In this document: in pieces, positions 8,100 through 16,426 of the stretch
Layout of the letters: every line of letters starts with the position of its first letter
Numbering within the stretch: the stretch's first letter is position 1
Source: an uncultured Granulosicoccaceae bacterium
GTDB taxonomy: Bacteria; Pseudomonadota; Gammaproteobacteria; Granulosicoccales; Granulosicoccaceae
Direction of reading: 5' to 3'
Assembly: GCA_937958675.1 (NCBI GenBank)
Contig: CALGND010000123.1
Span: 1-48,419, forward strand
DNA length: 48,419 bases
Notes under the pieces: generated by a model
Told to the model about the DNA's origin: nothing
Databases searched by the model: none
The model's input: only the letters and a program-made list of their open reading frames with translations
Made by a program: the position numbers and the translations under genes

Positions 8100-9431
8100 A
8101 TGAATAGCACTACTGAAATTACCGCAGATTGTCGTATCGATGCGGGCTGGGTATTAACCGTGGACGCACACAACAGCGTACTCGAGAACCATTCGATAAT
8201 CAGCTCAGGCGGCACTATCATCGAATGTCTGCCTCATTCCACTGCCGATCAACGGTATCCCGATTTACCCGTCATTGATCGGCGTTCGAGCATAGCCATG
8301 CCCGGGCTAGTGAATGCACACACACACCTGGGCATGCACTACTTGAAAGGCCTAGCCGACGATAAACCGCTAATGGAATGGCTACAGAAATACATCTGGC
8401 CAATCGAAGGCAAATTATTAAGCAGTGAATTTGTGGCGGCCGGTGCACGTCACGCCGTAGCAGAATCGATAGCAGGTGGCGTTACCTGTGTAAACGATAT
8501 GTATTTCTTTCCCGACACCGTAGCTCAAACTTGCATTGATTGTGGCGTGCGAGCGGTAGTTGGCGCTCCCATCATGCAATTAGCAACCCCTTGGGCCAAC
8601 AGTTTGGACGAATGTTTTGATCGCGCCATTGCAGTGCATGATCGTTTCCGCGACCACCCTACCATCAACACTGCATTTGCACCCCATGCTCCCTACACCG
8701 TGCCAGTTTCTGCACTAGAAAAAATCGCTACGCTGAGTGCGGAGCTAGAGGCACTAGTGCATATGCACGTACATGAGACCGAAACAGAAGTGCTTGATTA
8801 CATCAAATCTGAAGGCGTAAGGCCCATTGCAAGACTATTTGAAGTGGGCTTAATAAATCCCTATATGATCGCCGTACATCTAACACAACTCACAGACGAC
8901 GAAATTAATCTACTCGCGCAAAACGGCGCCAGTGCAATTCATTGCCCCGAATCCAATTTAAAACTTGCTAGCGGTTTTTGCCCGGCTACAAGCTTAGTTA
9001 AGGCAGGTGTTAACACAGCAATAGGGACAGATAGCGCAGCCAGCAATAATGACTTAGATATGTTTGGCGAAATGAGAACAGCAGCTTTACTGGCAAAAGC
9101 GGTCAGCGGTGATGCTTCGGCATTACCAGCGTTTGAGGCGATACGTATGGCCACTATCAACGGCGCCAAAGCTATAGGCTTAGATGAGCAAACAGGGTCA
9201 CTCGAAGCGGGCAAACAACTGGACTTGATTTGCATCGAACCAGACATCAGTATGCAACCCATGTACGACGTCGCATCCCATGTTGTTTACTGTGCTAACC
9301 GAGAGCGCGTAACTGATGTATGGGTGGGTGGAAAAAAATTATTGAGCGAAAAGCGCTTCACTAACATCGATGTAAACGAAATCAGTAAGAGCGCAATGCA
9401 TTGGCAACAAAAAATTAGTGCTACCACCTAA
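8100..9431 (+). CDS. mtaD: 5-methylthioadenosine/S-adenosylhomocysteine deaminase (TRZ/ATZ amidohydrolase family)
   Basis: A metal-dependent hydrolase predicted to deaminate the adenine ring of methylthioadenosine or S-adenosylhomocysteine, feeding methionine and purine salvage. The 443 residues carry the metal ligands NAHTHLGMH (His74, His76), HMHVHETETEV, AVHLTQL and GTDSAASNNDLDM, plus the KGLADDKPLMEWLQKYIWP segment typical of this subgroup. The ATG at 8100 has a good ribosome binding site; a GTG at 8091 overlaps that site and is less likely. In Pseudomonas the equivalent gene lies between mtnA and ubiG; here mtnA is absent. The exact substrate (MTA, SAH or another aminopurine) cannot be decided from sequence. 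Confidence 0.88.
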   Translation: MNSTTEITADCRIDAGWVLTVDAHNSVLENHSIISSGGTIIECLPHSTADQRYPDLPVIDRRSSIAMPGLVNAHTHLGMHYLKGLADDKPLMEWLQKYIWPIEGKLLSSEFVAAGARHAVAESIAGGVTCVNDMYFFPDTVAQTCIDCGVRAVVGAPIMQLATPWANSLDECFDRAIAVHDRFRDHPTINTAFAPHAPYTVPVSALEKIATLSAELEALVHMHVHETETEVLDYIKSEGVRPIARLFEVGLINPYMIAVHLTQLTDDEINLLAQNGASAIHCPESNLKLASGFCPATSLVKAGVNTAIGTDSAASNNDLDMFGEMRTAALLAKAVSGDASALPAFEAIRMATINGAKAIGLDEQTGSLEAGKQLDLICIEPDISMQPMYDVASHVVYCANRERVTDVWVGGKKLLSEKRFTNIDVNEISKSAMHWQQKISATT

Positions 9432-9486
9432 TTAATTTATGGGCCTTAGCATCTCAAGCTTTTACGCCCTCTTATCACACAGCGTT

Positions 9487-9535
9487 GCCTACTTTGCAGT
9501 CCAAAAAGACCAAGCGACTGTAAACTAAGGTAGGC
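9487..9535 (+). promoter_or_regulatory. Bulged hairpin in the ubiG leader
   Basis: Bases 9487-9501 pair with 9516-9535: gcctac with gtaggc (6 bp) and tttgcagtc with gactgtaaa (9 bp, one wobble). A 5-nt bulge (ctaag) sits on the 3' side and the loop is 14 nt. Only a short ttt follows, so it is a poor intrinsic terminator. It lies 29 bp before the ubiG ATG and could affect read-through or translation. Confidence 0.4.
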
Positions 9536-9564
9536 TTTAGCAATACATCTTTTAGAGACGACGA

Positions 9565-10299
9565 ATGGCCGCTCAAACAAATGTTGACCCCGCCGAACTG
9601 GCCAAGTTTTCCGAACTGGCCAGCCGTTGGTGGGATCCAAACAGCGAATTCAAACCGCTGCACGAGATAAACCCGCTGCGCCTTGATTGGATAGACGAAC
9701 GCGTTTCCCTTAATGGTAAGCGAGTGTTAGATGTTGGCTGTGGTGGGGGTATTTTGTCAGAGTCTATGGCTTGGCGCGGTGCAGATGTAACAGGCATCGA
9801 TTTGGCAGAAGCACCACTAGCAGTAGCTCGCTTACATGCGTTAGATTCTGGTGCAAATGTTCAATATGAAGGCATCTCTACCGAAGACTACGCCGACGCA
9901 CACGCAGGCGAATTCGATGTAGTCACCTGCCTAGAAATGCTCGAGCACGTGCCTTCACCTGCGCTAATAATTGAAGCGTGCGCTAAACTGGTCAAGCCCG
10001 GTGGACAATTATTTTTTTCAACAATTACCCGAAGCCCAAAGTCATGGCTATTTGCGATTGTGGGCGCTGAATACGTACTTAAACTATTACCAAAAGGCAC
10101 TCACGAATACAATAAATTTATAACGCCCGCTGAGATGGACAAAGATTGTCGTGCAGCAGGGCTTAGCATTAATGAAATGATTGGCTTAACTTACAATCCG
10201 TTTAACAAACGGTACAGTTTAGGCAACGATATTTCTGTTAACTACATGACCTCCTATACACGCGGTACTGAAACTAAATCGGCTAAAACAGCCAGATAA
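9565..10299 (+). CDS. ubiG: Ubiquinone biosynthesis O-methyltransferase
   Basis: Carries out the two SAM-dependent O-methylations of ubiquinone synthesis. The 244 residues open with the family signature ELAKFSELASRWWDPNSEFK and PLHEINPLRLDWI, followed by SAM motif I LDVGCGGG (residues 55-62), TGIDLAE, and CLEMLEHVPSP. A membrane-association segment (SPKSWLFAIVGAEYVLKLLPKGTH) is present. The ATG at 9565 gives the usual length. It is the second gene of the plus-strand run that ends with davB. The 133-bp gap before it contains a large bulged hairpin. Confidence 0.97.
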   Translation: MAAQTNVDPAELAKFSELASRWWDPNSEFKPLHEINPLRLDWIDERVSLNGKRVLDVGCGGGILSESMAWRGADVTGIDLAEAPLAVARLHALDSGANVQYEGISTEDYADAHAGEFDVVTCLEMLEHVPSPALIIEACAKLVKPGGQLFFSTITRSPKSWLFAIVGAEYVLKLLPKGTHEYNKFITPAEMDKDCRAAGLSINEMIGLTYNPFNKRYSLGNDISVNYMTSYTRGTETKSAKTAR

Positions 10300-10355
10300 C
10301 CAAGTCGATAGAAAGAGAGCGAAAGCGAGCAAGTGATTAGAGAACGTAAAATCAA

Positions 10356-11216
10356 ATGACCAGCGAAGCACTTCCACCCATTGGGCCACGGCCTGGCTCC
10401 AGTCTTTATTACTCCGCCCTCTATGCCGATGAAGAAACGCGTGATCGCTGCTTACGTACGCTTAATTTAATCTCGATCATTGCCAACAGTTTGCTTGATG
10501 TACAAGACCCAGCAGTAGCACAGCAAAAAATACATTGGTGGCACGAAGAACTTGACCGGCTAGACACCAACGGCGCAACCCACCCATCTTTAATCGCCTG
10601 CCAGTCCATTCACGACAATCAAAGCCTAAAAAAACACTGCATGGCGGTGCTATCGGCAGCGGCTAACGAGCGGATGTCACCAGCCTCAACTGAAGCAGAT
10701 CTGAGCGCTGAATTAGCTTCTGACTATTACGCAAGAGGCGCATTGTTGTTAGATGGCCTTATTGGCGAACCCTCCACACCTGAAACCATGGAAAAGTTGC
10801 TACCAGCTTTTGCCCATGCGTTTCCACACAGTGACAGGTTACGCCAGATGCGCCGCTTACTGCATAGGGGCATTGCCGTTTTTAGCGATGAGTGCTACCA
10901 ACAGTTCGATTTAGAACCTTCAATCTTGATTCAATACGTAGCTTCAGACGAACCACGGTCCGAAAAAATAGACCAATTAATCGCAAACCGAGTTGATCTA
11001 GCAGCAGCTGCCTATGAGAAAGCCGAGAAAGTGTTGACGTTCGACATGGTTAAAGACCAACCAAAGCTCTTACCCTTACTAACCCTTGCACGCATGCGGC
11101 AACAACAAATTAATTTGTGGCAAAAGCTACGTCCCGACTTACTTAAAGAGTCAGTAACCCCTACCCCTGTGCGCAAGTTCTGGCTAACTTGGCGACTAAT
11201 GCGCAAGACCCGATAG
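10356..11216 (+). CDS. Squalene/phytoene synthase-like protein
   Basis: A 286-residue all-helical protein resembling the squalene/phytoene synthase superfamily, including the NDUFAF6-like branch. Family features are the early YYSALYADEETRDR, the KIHWWHEELDRL segment and a second helical half (LAAAAYEKAEKVLTF). The aspartate-rich DxxxD prenyl-diphosphate motifs of true synthases are not seen at either expected place, so catalysis is doubtful and a structural or assembly role is possible. It sits between ubiG and the yciK-like gene, where Pseudomonas carries mupP, so it appears to replace that gene here. Family assignment is moderate; the function is unknown. Confidence 0.65.
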   Translation: MTSEALPPIGPRPGSSLYYSALYADEETRDRCLRTLNLISIIANSLLDVQDPAVAQQKIHWWHEELDRLDTNGATHPSLIACQSIHDNQSLKKHCMAVLSAAANERMSPASTEADLSAELASDYYARGALLLDGLIGEPSTPETMEKLLPAFAHAFPHSDRLRQMRRLLHRGIAVFSDECYQQFDLEPSILIQYVASDEPRSEKIDQLIANRVDLAAAAYEKAEKVLTFDMVKDQPKLLPLLTLARMRQQQINLWQKLRPDLLKESVTPTPVRKFWLTWRLMRKTR

Positions 11217-11249
11217 TTCGAGCTCGGTACGCCATCGTGCCATCCGGCG

Positions 11250-11255
11250 TATAAT
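11250..11255 (+). promoter_or_regulatory. Perfect -10 element six bases before the yciK-like start
   Basis: A TATAAT lies at 11250-11255 and the ATG begins at 11262. A start point the usual 6-7 bases downstream would coincide with the A of the ATG, giving a leaderless mRNA. No Shine-Dalgarno site is seen before the ATG. The -35 region is poor, so use of this promoter is uncertain. Confidence 0.4.
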
Positions 11256-11261
11256 CGCTTT

Positions 11262-12041
11262 ATGCAAAATCAGCACATTAGCAACACCCAAAGCAATTAC
11301 GTATTGCCAGCCAACGCCTTACAAAATAAGGTGATTGTGATATCCGGCTCCACTGGCGGACTCGGCACTTGCTTGAGTAAAGCCTGTGCCACGGCTGGAG
11401 CAACTGTAGTGTTACTTGGGCGAAAATTAAAAAAGCTTGAAGCACTTTATGATGTTGTTGATTCACTCGGCGCTGCAACCCCAGCGCTAATCACACTCGA
11501 CCAAGCTACCGCACTACCTGAATCCTATGTAGAGCTTGGCCAAATGCTGACAAGCGAATTCGGTCGACTAGATGGCTTGGTGCACTGTGCTGCGGAGCTC
11601 GGAGTATTAACGCCGTTACAAGCAATGCAACAAGCTGATTGGGCAAAAGTGGTTGCAGTTAACCTGACGAGCGCGCGGCTGTTAAGCAACGCCTGCTTGC
11701 CACTGCTTGATCAATCTGGCAATGCCAGCGTCGTGTTTACTATCGATCAAAAAGCTAGCGCTTATTGGGGCGCATACGGCGTATCAAAAGTGGGAATACA
11801 AACATTGATGCAAATTTACACCGACGAAACCGATGGTCGAAAAAACACCCAAGGCCATTGCAATATCGCATTTAACGCAATCGATCCTGGCCCAATGCGC
11901 ACTCCACTACGACGTCAAGCATTCCCCGGTGAACTTGAAAGCGAAACCCCCTCACCCGACTCTAAGCTAGGACCTTTTTTATCATTACTAAACCGAAGTG
12001 ACCCAGCTTTAACTGGAAGGACTTTTGTTAATCATGACTGA
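11262..12041 (+). CDS. yciK: YciK-like short-chain dehydrogenase/reductase
   Basis: A 259-residue SDR with the nucleotide-binding VIVISGSTGGLGTC (residues 24-37), NLTSARLLSN, the WGAYGVSK catalytic pair Tyr172 and Lys176, and NAIDPGPMRTPLR. Substrate is unknown. Position after ubiG matches the Pseudomonas order. The serine normally found about a dozen residues before the catalytic tyrosine (FTSSSVG in E. coli YciK, from memory) is absent: the segment reads FTIDQKASAYWGAY. Catalysis may therefore be altered. The gene overlaps davA by 8 bases. Family is certain; naming as YciK rests on context and similarity. Confidence 0.8.
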   Translation: MQNQHISNTQSNYVLPANALQNKVIVISGSTGGLGTCLSKACATAGATVVLLGRKLKKLEALYDVVDSLGAATPALITLDQATALPESYVELGQMLTSEFGRLDGLVHCAAELGVLTPLQAMQQADWAKVVAVNLTSARLLSNACLPLLDQSGNASVVFTIDQKASAYWGAYGVSKVGIQTLMQIYTDETDGRKNTQGHCNIAFNAIDPGPMRTPLRRQAFPGELESETPSPDSKLGPFLSLLNRSDPALTGRTFVNHD

Positions 12042-12864
12042 TGCACTGACTATTGCGGTACTACAACACGAATCATCGCCAGGCAATCTAAGCGCAAATT
12101 TACAACGACTAACAGATACAGCTGCGCAAGCGGCTTCGCAAAATGTGCAGCTGCTGGTGACACCAGAAACATCTCTTTGCGGTTACAACTTAAGCCTGGA
12201 AGCTAACCGCAGAGTTGCACAACCAGCGCAAGGCGATCTCAGCAATGCTGTTAGCGCTTTATGCAAACAAAACAATCTAGCCATTGCCTACGGCTTTGTA
12301 GAACAAGATGGCAGCACGTATTACAACACTGTACAAATAATAGATAAAACTGGCAAGATTTTGCAGCGCTATCGTAAAAGTCATTTATGGGGTGCGATGG
12401 ATAAGCAATTATTTACTGCTGGCGATGCTGTTATGCCACCCGTTAATATTGACGGATGGCAAGTAGGAATGCTGATTTGTTACGATGTCGAGTTTCCTGA
12501 AAACGCACGTACGCATGCATTAGCAGGAGCAGAACTCATCATCGTACCCACAGCACTTGCTGGTGATTGGCACACAGTGGCCGATCGCGTCGTGCCCGTA
12601 CGCGCATACGAAAACCAACTCTTTATTGCATACGCTAATTTTTGCGGTGTGGAGAACGATTGCCACTACGCAGGCAGAAGCTGCATATGCGGGCCAGATT
12701 CTGAAGATCTGGCTCGCGCTCAAACTGAAACAACTTTATTAGTTGCTACTTTAAATAAAAGCGACATCGAATCAATCCGAAAAGAAATCCCTTATCATCA
12801 GGACAGGCTACCTTCTCTTTATCAAGCGATAACGTCAAAGCGATCACTGCCAGATCACTACTGA
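12034..12864 (+). CDS. davA: 5-aminopentanamidase (delta-aminovaleramidase)
   Basis: A nitrilase-superfamily amidase predicted to hydrolyse 5-aminopentanamide to 5-aminovalerate and ammonia, the second step of the monooxygenase route of lysine breakdown. The catalytic triad is visible: Glu45 (VTPETSLCGY), Lys115 (RYRKSHLWG) and Cys149 (MLICYDVEFPE). The length of 276 residues is close to the P. putida enzyme. The ATG at 12034 overlaps the yciK-like stop by 8 bases; GGAAGGA lies upstream but nearer to an in-frame TTG at 12025, so the start is not settled. The specific name depends on the neighbouring davB, 12 bp downstream. Confidence 0.88.
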   Translation: MTDALTIAVLQHESSPGNLSANLQRLTDTAAQAASQNVQLLVTPETSLCGYNLSLEANRRVAQPAQGDLSNAVSALCKQNNLAIAYGFVEQDGSTYYNTVQIIDKTGKILQRYRKSHLWGAMDKQLFTAGDAVMPPVNIDGWQVGMLICYDVEFPENARTHALAGAELIIVPTALAGDWHTVADRVVPVRAYENQLFIAYANFCGVENDCHYAGRSCICGPDSEDLARAQTETTLLVATLNKSDIESIRKEIPYHQDRLPSLYQAITSKRSLPDHY

Positions 12865-12876
12865 GAATTTGAACTC

Positions 12877-14517
12877 ATGCCAAAGCCCATTACTGCATTC
12901 GGCCCAGACTTTCCGTTTGCCTATGACGACTGGCTAAACAACCAGGCTGGTTTAGGATCAGTTCCGCAAGACAAGCTCGGCACTGAGGTCGCAATTATTG
13001 GCGCTGGCGTATCGGGCATGGTAGCGGCCTACGAACTAATGAAGCTTGGCTTAAAACCCGTAATCTATGAGAGTGGCCGAATGGGCGGCCGCTTACGCTC
13101 TGTCGAATTTCCAAATTCTCACGGCATCATTGCTGAAATGGGTGGTATGCGCTTTCCAGAATCATCAACCACATTATTTCACTACATAAACAAGCTGGGC
13201 ATAAAAACCCGCCCGTTCCCTAATCCACTCACAGCTGCTGCTGGTAGCACCATAATAGATTTAGCAGGCGAGCCAGTTTATGCGGAGACGATTGACGATT
13301 TACCTCCCATATACAAAGAGGTCGCCATCGCCTGGCAATCAGCACTGGAAACTCAAGCCCATCTAATTGAGTTGCAAGCAGCCATCCGGCAACGGGATGC
13401 TTCCGTAATCAAAAAATACTGGGACCCACTAGTACGCGAGTGGGATAACCGTACGTTTTACGATTTTCTTGCCAGCGCCCCTTCGTTTAAAAAGCTCAGC
13501 TTTAGGCACCGTGAAATTTTTGGCCAAGTCGGTTTTGGCACCGGCGGTTGGGATAGTGACTTTAGAAACACTATGCTTGAAATATTACGTGTTGTACTCA
13601 CTGGGCTAGACGATAATCAACAATTGATTGTCGGCGGTGCAGAACAAATACCCCGGCTACTATGGCAACGCACTATTAAGGCGCCTTATCACGGGGAATG
13701 CAGCTTGGAGTCTTTGCATGGTGGGGCCACGCGCGCAGCAGCTAAAAAAATCAAACGCAGCGGCGACAAAATCACTGTTACTGATCAATACAACAACACG
13801 CAATATTTTGAAGCAGCCTTGGCTACCTGCCAAAGCTGGTTGCTCACCACGTCGATAGACACCGACGAAACTCTTTTCTCACAAGAAAACTGGATGGCAT
13901 TAGACCGCACTAGCTATATGCAATCATCTAAAACCTGGGTAATGGTTGATAAACCATTTTGGAAAGATCGCGACCCAATAACTAAGCGGAAACGTATGAG
14001 CATGACGCTCACTGACCGAATCACTCGTGGTACTTACCTTTTTGACAACGGCGATGACCAGCCTGGTGCTATCTGCCTCACCTACACCTGGATGGCAGAT
14101 GCCATGAAAATGTTGCCCTTGCCTGTTGAACAACGAGTTGAACTAGCATTAAGCGCTCTTGAGAAGATTTATCCTGACGTTAATATACGCCAACATATTA
14201 TCGGCCAACCTATCACCATATCCTGGGAAGCAGACCCGCACTTTCTTGGCGCATTTAAAGGCGCATTACCTGGGCACTATCGCTATAACCGCCGGATGTT
14301 TACACACTTCATGCAAGCGAAATTCCCAAAAGAACAAAAAGGTATTTTTATTGCAGGTGACGATGTGTCATGGACTCCAGGATGGGCCGAGGGAGCCGTG
14401 CAAACTGGGCTTAACGCAGTGTGGGGCATCACGCAACACTTAGGCGGCCGCAGCGCAGACGAAAACCTTGGGCCGGGTGATTTGTTTTGCGAGCGTATGC
14501 CCGTTCATTTGGATTGA
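12877..14517 (+). CDS. davB: L-lysine 2-monooxygenase (flavin amine oxidase family)
   Basis: An FAD enzyme that oxidatively decarboxylates L-lysine to 5-aminopentanamide. The 546 residues show the FAD-binding VAIIGAGVSGMVAAYELMK (GAGVSG at 42-47), the second motif GRMGGRLRS, GGMRFPESST, GQVGFGTGGWDSDF, RTSYMQSSKTWVMVDKPFW and a C-terminal FAD segment FIAGDDVSWTPGWAEGAVQT. These stretches closely follow what I remember of P. putida DavB. Together with davA it yields 5-aminovalerate. The davT and davD steps to glutarate are not in the window. It is the last gene of the plus-strand run beginning with the deaminase gene. Confidence 0.93.
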   Translation: MPKPITAFGPDFPFAYDDWLNNQAGLGSVPQDKLGTEVAIIGAGVSGMVAAYELMKLGLKPVIYESGRMGGRLRSVEFPNSHGIIAEMGGMRFPESSTTLFHYINKLGIKTRPFPNPLTAAAGSTIIDLAGEPVYAETIDDLPPIYKEVAIAWQSALETQAHLIELQAAIRQRDASVIKKYWDPLVREWDNRTFYDFLASAPSFKKLSFRHREIFGQVGFGTGGWDSDFRNTMLEILRVVLTGLDDNQQLIVGGAEQIPRLLWQRTIKAPYHGECSLESLHGGATRAAAKKIKRSGDKITVTDQYNNTQYFEAALATCQSWLLTTSIDTDETLFSQENWMALDRTSYMQSSKTWVMVDKPFWKDRDPITKRKRMSMTLTDRITRGTYLFDNGDDQPGAICLTYTWMADAMKMLPLPVEQRVELALSALEKIYPDVNIRQHIIGQPITISWEADPHFLGAFKGALPGHYRYNRRMFTHFMQAKFPKEQKGIFIAGDDVSWTPGWAEGAVQTGLNAVWGITQHLGGRSADENLGPGDLFCERMPVHLD

Positions 14518-14557
14518 AGTTTATCGTAGCCGTAAGGCGCATTACTGCCCATAACAA

Positions 14558-16426
14558 CTAGGGTCTTATCAAGTTTTCTGCCAAGGCATTAGCTAAGGCT
14601 AGGTGGCACTGCTCATCCGTCAGCGTCGACGCCGCATCGCTGGTTGATGCCTGCATCAAGTTACCCACTATGCGACTGTGCTCACCCGAATTTGCCAAAA
14701 CATGAAACAACTCATGCGCTAAAGCAATGCCTGCATCACGTATACCATTAGTCAACCACACTGAATTGCGCATCCAATGGCGCCTGCGCGTATTGCCTTC
14801 GCCAAATGCTTCACCGTCGTAGGGATCCAGCATTGTGGTGTCTCGGGCAAAAACAACTGCCACGGGGTGCTTCTGCCCTGCAGGTCTAAGTTTACTAAAT
14901 AGAGTGTGGCCATTACTCACAGATAGATCCATTAAATAATCTGCAGCGCTAATTCGCTGCAGTTCAAGCGACGGCATTAAAATATCGCACTGGGACAACA
15001 ATGTTGTCGCTTGCTCGACAGAGGCTCTGATCGAATCACTTGACCAACTATCGCCTAAGGCAAAAAGTGTTAAAGGCAATATATGATCAGCGGCATTAAC
15101 GTTTGAAAAACTAAAGGTTGTTTCAACGACTGACGTAATACCACTAAGCACTGACTCGTCAGCCATCGGATCAGCGATATACCCACCATTGACATAACGA
15201 ATACTAGTGCCATTGGCATAACGCCTTGCAAACTCGGCTTTGATATCAGATGCAAGCCAAGCAGGATTTTCCGCTTTCATCTTCGCCGCCATCGCAGCCA
15301 TTCGCGGTACCGCGTAACTAGAACCAGAAACCTTTACTGGACTTCCATCAAAATCAACAGCGCTGAGCTTCTCTGCAGGCAACATGTAGTCAACTGACGT
15401 TCTGCCCCAATTAACTCGCTCGGCCGGCTGAATGAAATCATCTGCAGATGTCACCACCAACATGTTGTCTAGCGGTAACGATGCCGGATAGACCGCTTGT
15501 TGATCAATATTTCGGCCGTTGTTGCCAGCAGAAGCAATAAATAGAATATCTGGATGCAGTTTCGCGGCGTCTTCAAATGCTTGCCATTGATCTATCCTGT
15601 TACCCCCTAACGGCAAGCCAACAATAGACACGCCGTGCTGAGCGGCATGGGCCACTAGCCGCGTCATCTTTGACATATCGGGCCGCGGATATCGGTACGC
15701 CACCAACTGTGCATCAGGCGCTTCGCTCAGCAAGATGGACGCTGTACGGGTACCGTGTCGTGCAACGTTAAACGCTGAGCCGGTGGGGTGCGCATCAAAG
15801 GGCAAACCATCGTCATCCCAATAATCCTGCGACAACAAATTACCTGTTGAATCTCGCGCCAAGCGTGAATTTATTTCCGGCAGTGTGTAATTCACACCCG
15901 AATCTACCAATGCAACCAAAACTGATTGATCCGAGTGGACAGTTTCTATCTCGGGCACAGGTGGATTTAGCAAGTGAACAACAGGGGGTTGATTGTTATT
16001 GCGTATAGATAGTGAGATCGCGACGCCGTTATTGTTATACGAAATTTCGCGTTGTGAGCGCAATGCGCAGTCGGGGCCTAACACCCATTGTGACAATGGG
16101 CCTTGCTCGCTTTGCGTTTCAATTTGCAAAGCCGTCATGTTATCGGCATTAGCACCAATAACAATCCAACTAACTGACATGTTAGTGCTTTCTAGTTGGT
16201 ATCGTAGGCCACGTTGATTACGCCCAACGCGGTGCTCCTCAGGTTTGCCAGCTGTTAAAGTTTGTTCCTTAACAGCCCAGCTAGCTGTTGCAGTATTTTT
16301 TAGCTCTCGGCAACTATTAACCGCTTGCTCACCGCTGGCAATGGCAGCTTGCGAACAAAGCAAAGCGATAACGCCAATAAGGCATCGAGCGCTCCTTTTA
16401 GCAAAGAGACTAAATACAGTTATCAC
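14558..16426 (-). CDS. Exported subtilisin-like serine protease with C-terminal HExxH domain
   Basis: A 622-residue secreted protein with an N-terminal signal peptide (SARCLIGVIALLCSQAAIA, ending near residue 30). The S8 catalytic residues are Asp175 (VALVDSGVNY), His224 (VARHGTRTAS), oxyanion Asn302 (SAGNNG) and Ser370 (GSSYAVP). After the subtilase, from about residue 440, a separate region contains AHELFHVLANSGEH (His571, Glu572, His575, His583), then NLM at 589-591 and LTDEQC, a layout resembling metzincin zinc proteases though the third histidine is two residues farther away than usual. The start is GTG at 16426, overlapping the HlyU-family stop by 4 bases, so translation is probably coupled. 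The substrate is unknown. Confidence 0.85.
   Translation of the reverse strand: MITVFSLFAKRSARCLIGVIALLCSQAAIASGEQAVNSCRELKNTATASWAVKEQTLTAGKPEEHRVGRNQRGLRYQLESTNMSVSWIVIGANADNMTALQIETQSEQGPLSQWVLGPDCALRSQREISYNNNGVAISLSIRNNNQPPVVHLLNPPVPEIETVHSDQSVLVALVDSGVNYTLPEINSRLARDSTGNLLSQDYWDDDGLPFDAHPTGSAFNVARHGTRTASILLSEAPDAQLVAYRYPRPDMSKMTRLVAHAAQHGVSIVGLPLGGNRIDQWQAFEDAAKLHPDILFIASAGNNGRNIDQQAVYPASLPLDNMLVVTSADDFIQPAERVNWGRTSVDYMLPAEKLSAVDFDGSPVKVSGSSYAVPRMAAMAAKMKAENPAWLASDIKAEFARRYANGTSIRYVNGGYIADPMADESVLSGITSVVETTFSFSNVNAADHILPLTLFALGDSWSSDSIRASVEQATTLLSQCDILMPSLELQRISAADYLMDLSVSNGHTLFSKLRPAGQKHPVAVVFARDTTMLDPYDGEAFGEGNTRRRHWMRNSVWLTNGIRDAGIALAHELFHVLANSGEHSRIVGNLMQASTSDAASTLTDEQCHLALANALAENLIRP

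Noticed and set aside
8041..8100. SAH riboswitch upstream of the MTA/SAH deaminase
   Set aside because: Only a simple bulged hairpin is seen; the pseudoknotted SAH riboswitch layout as I know it is not apparent.
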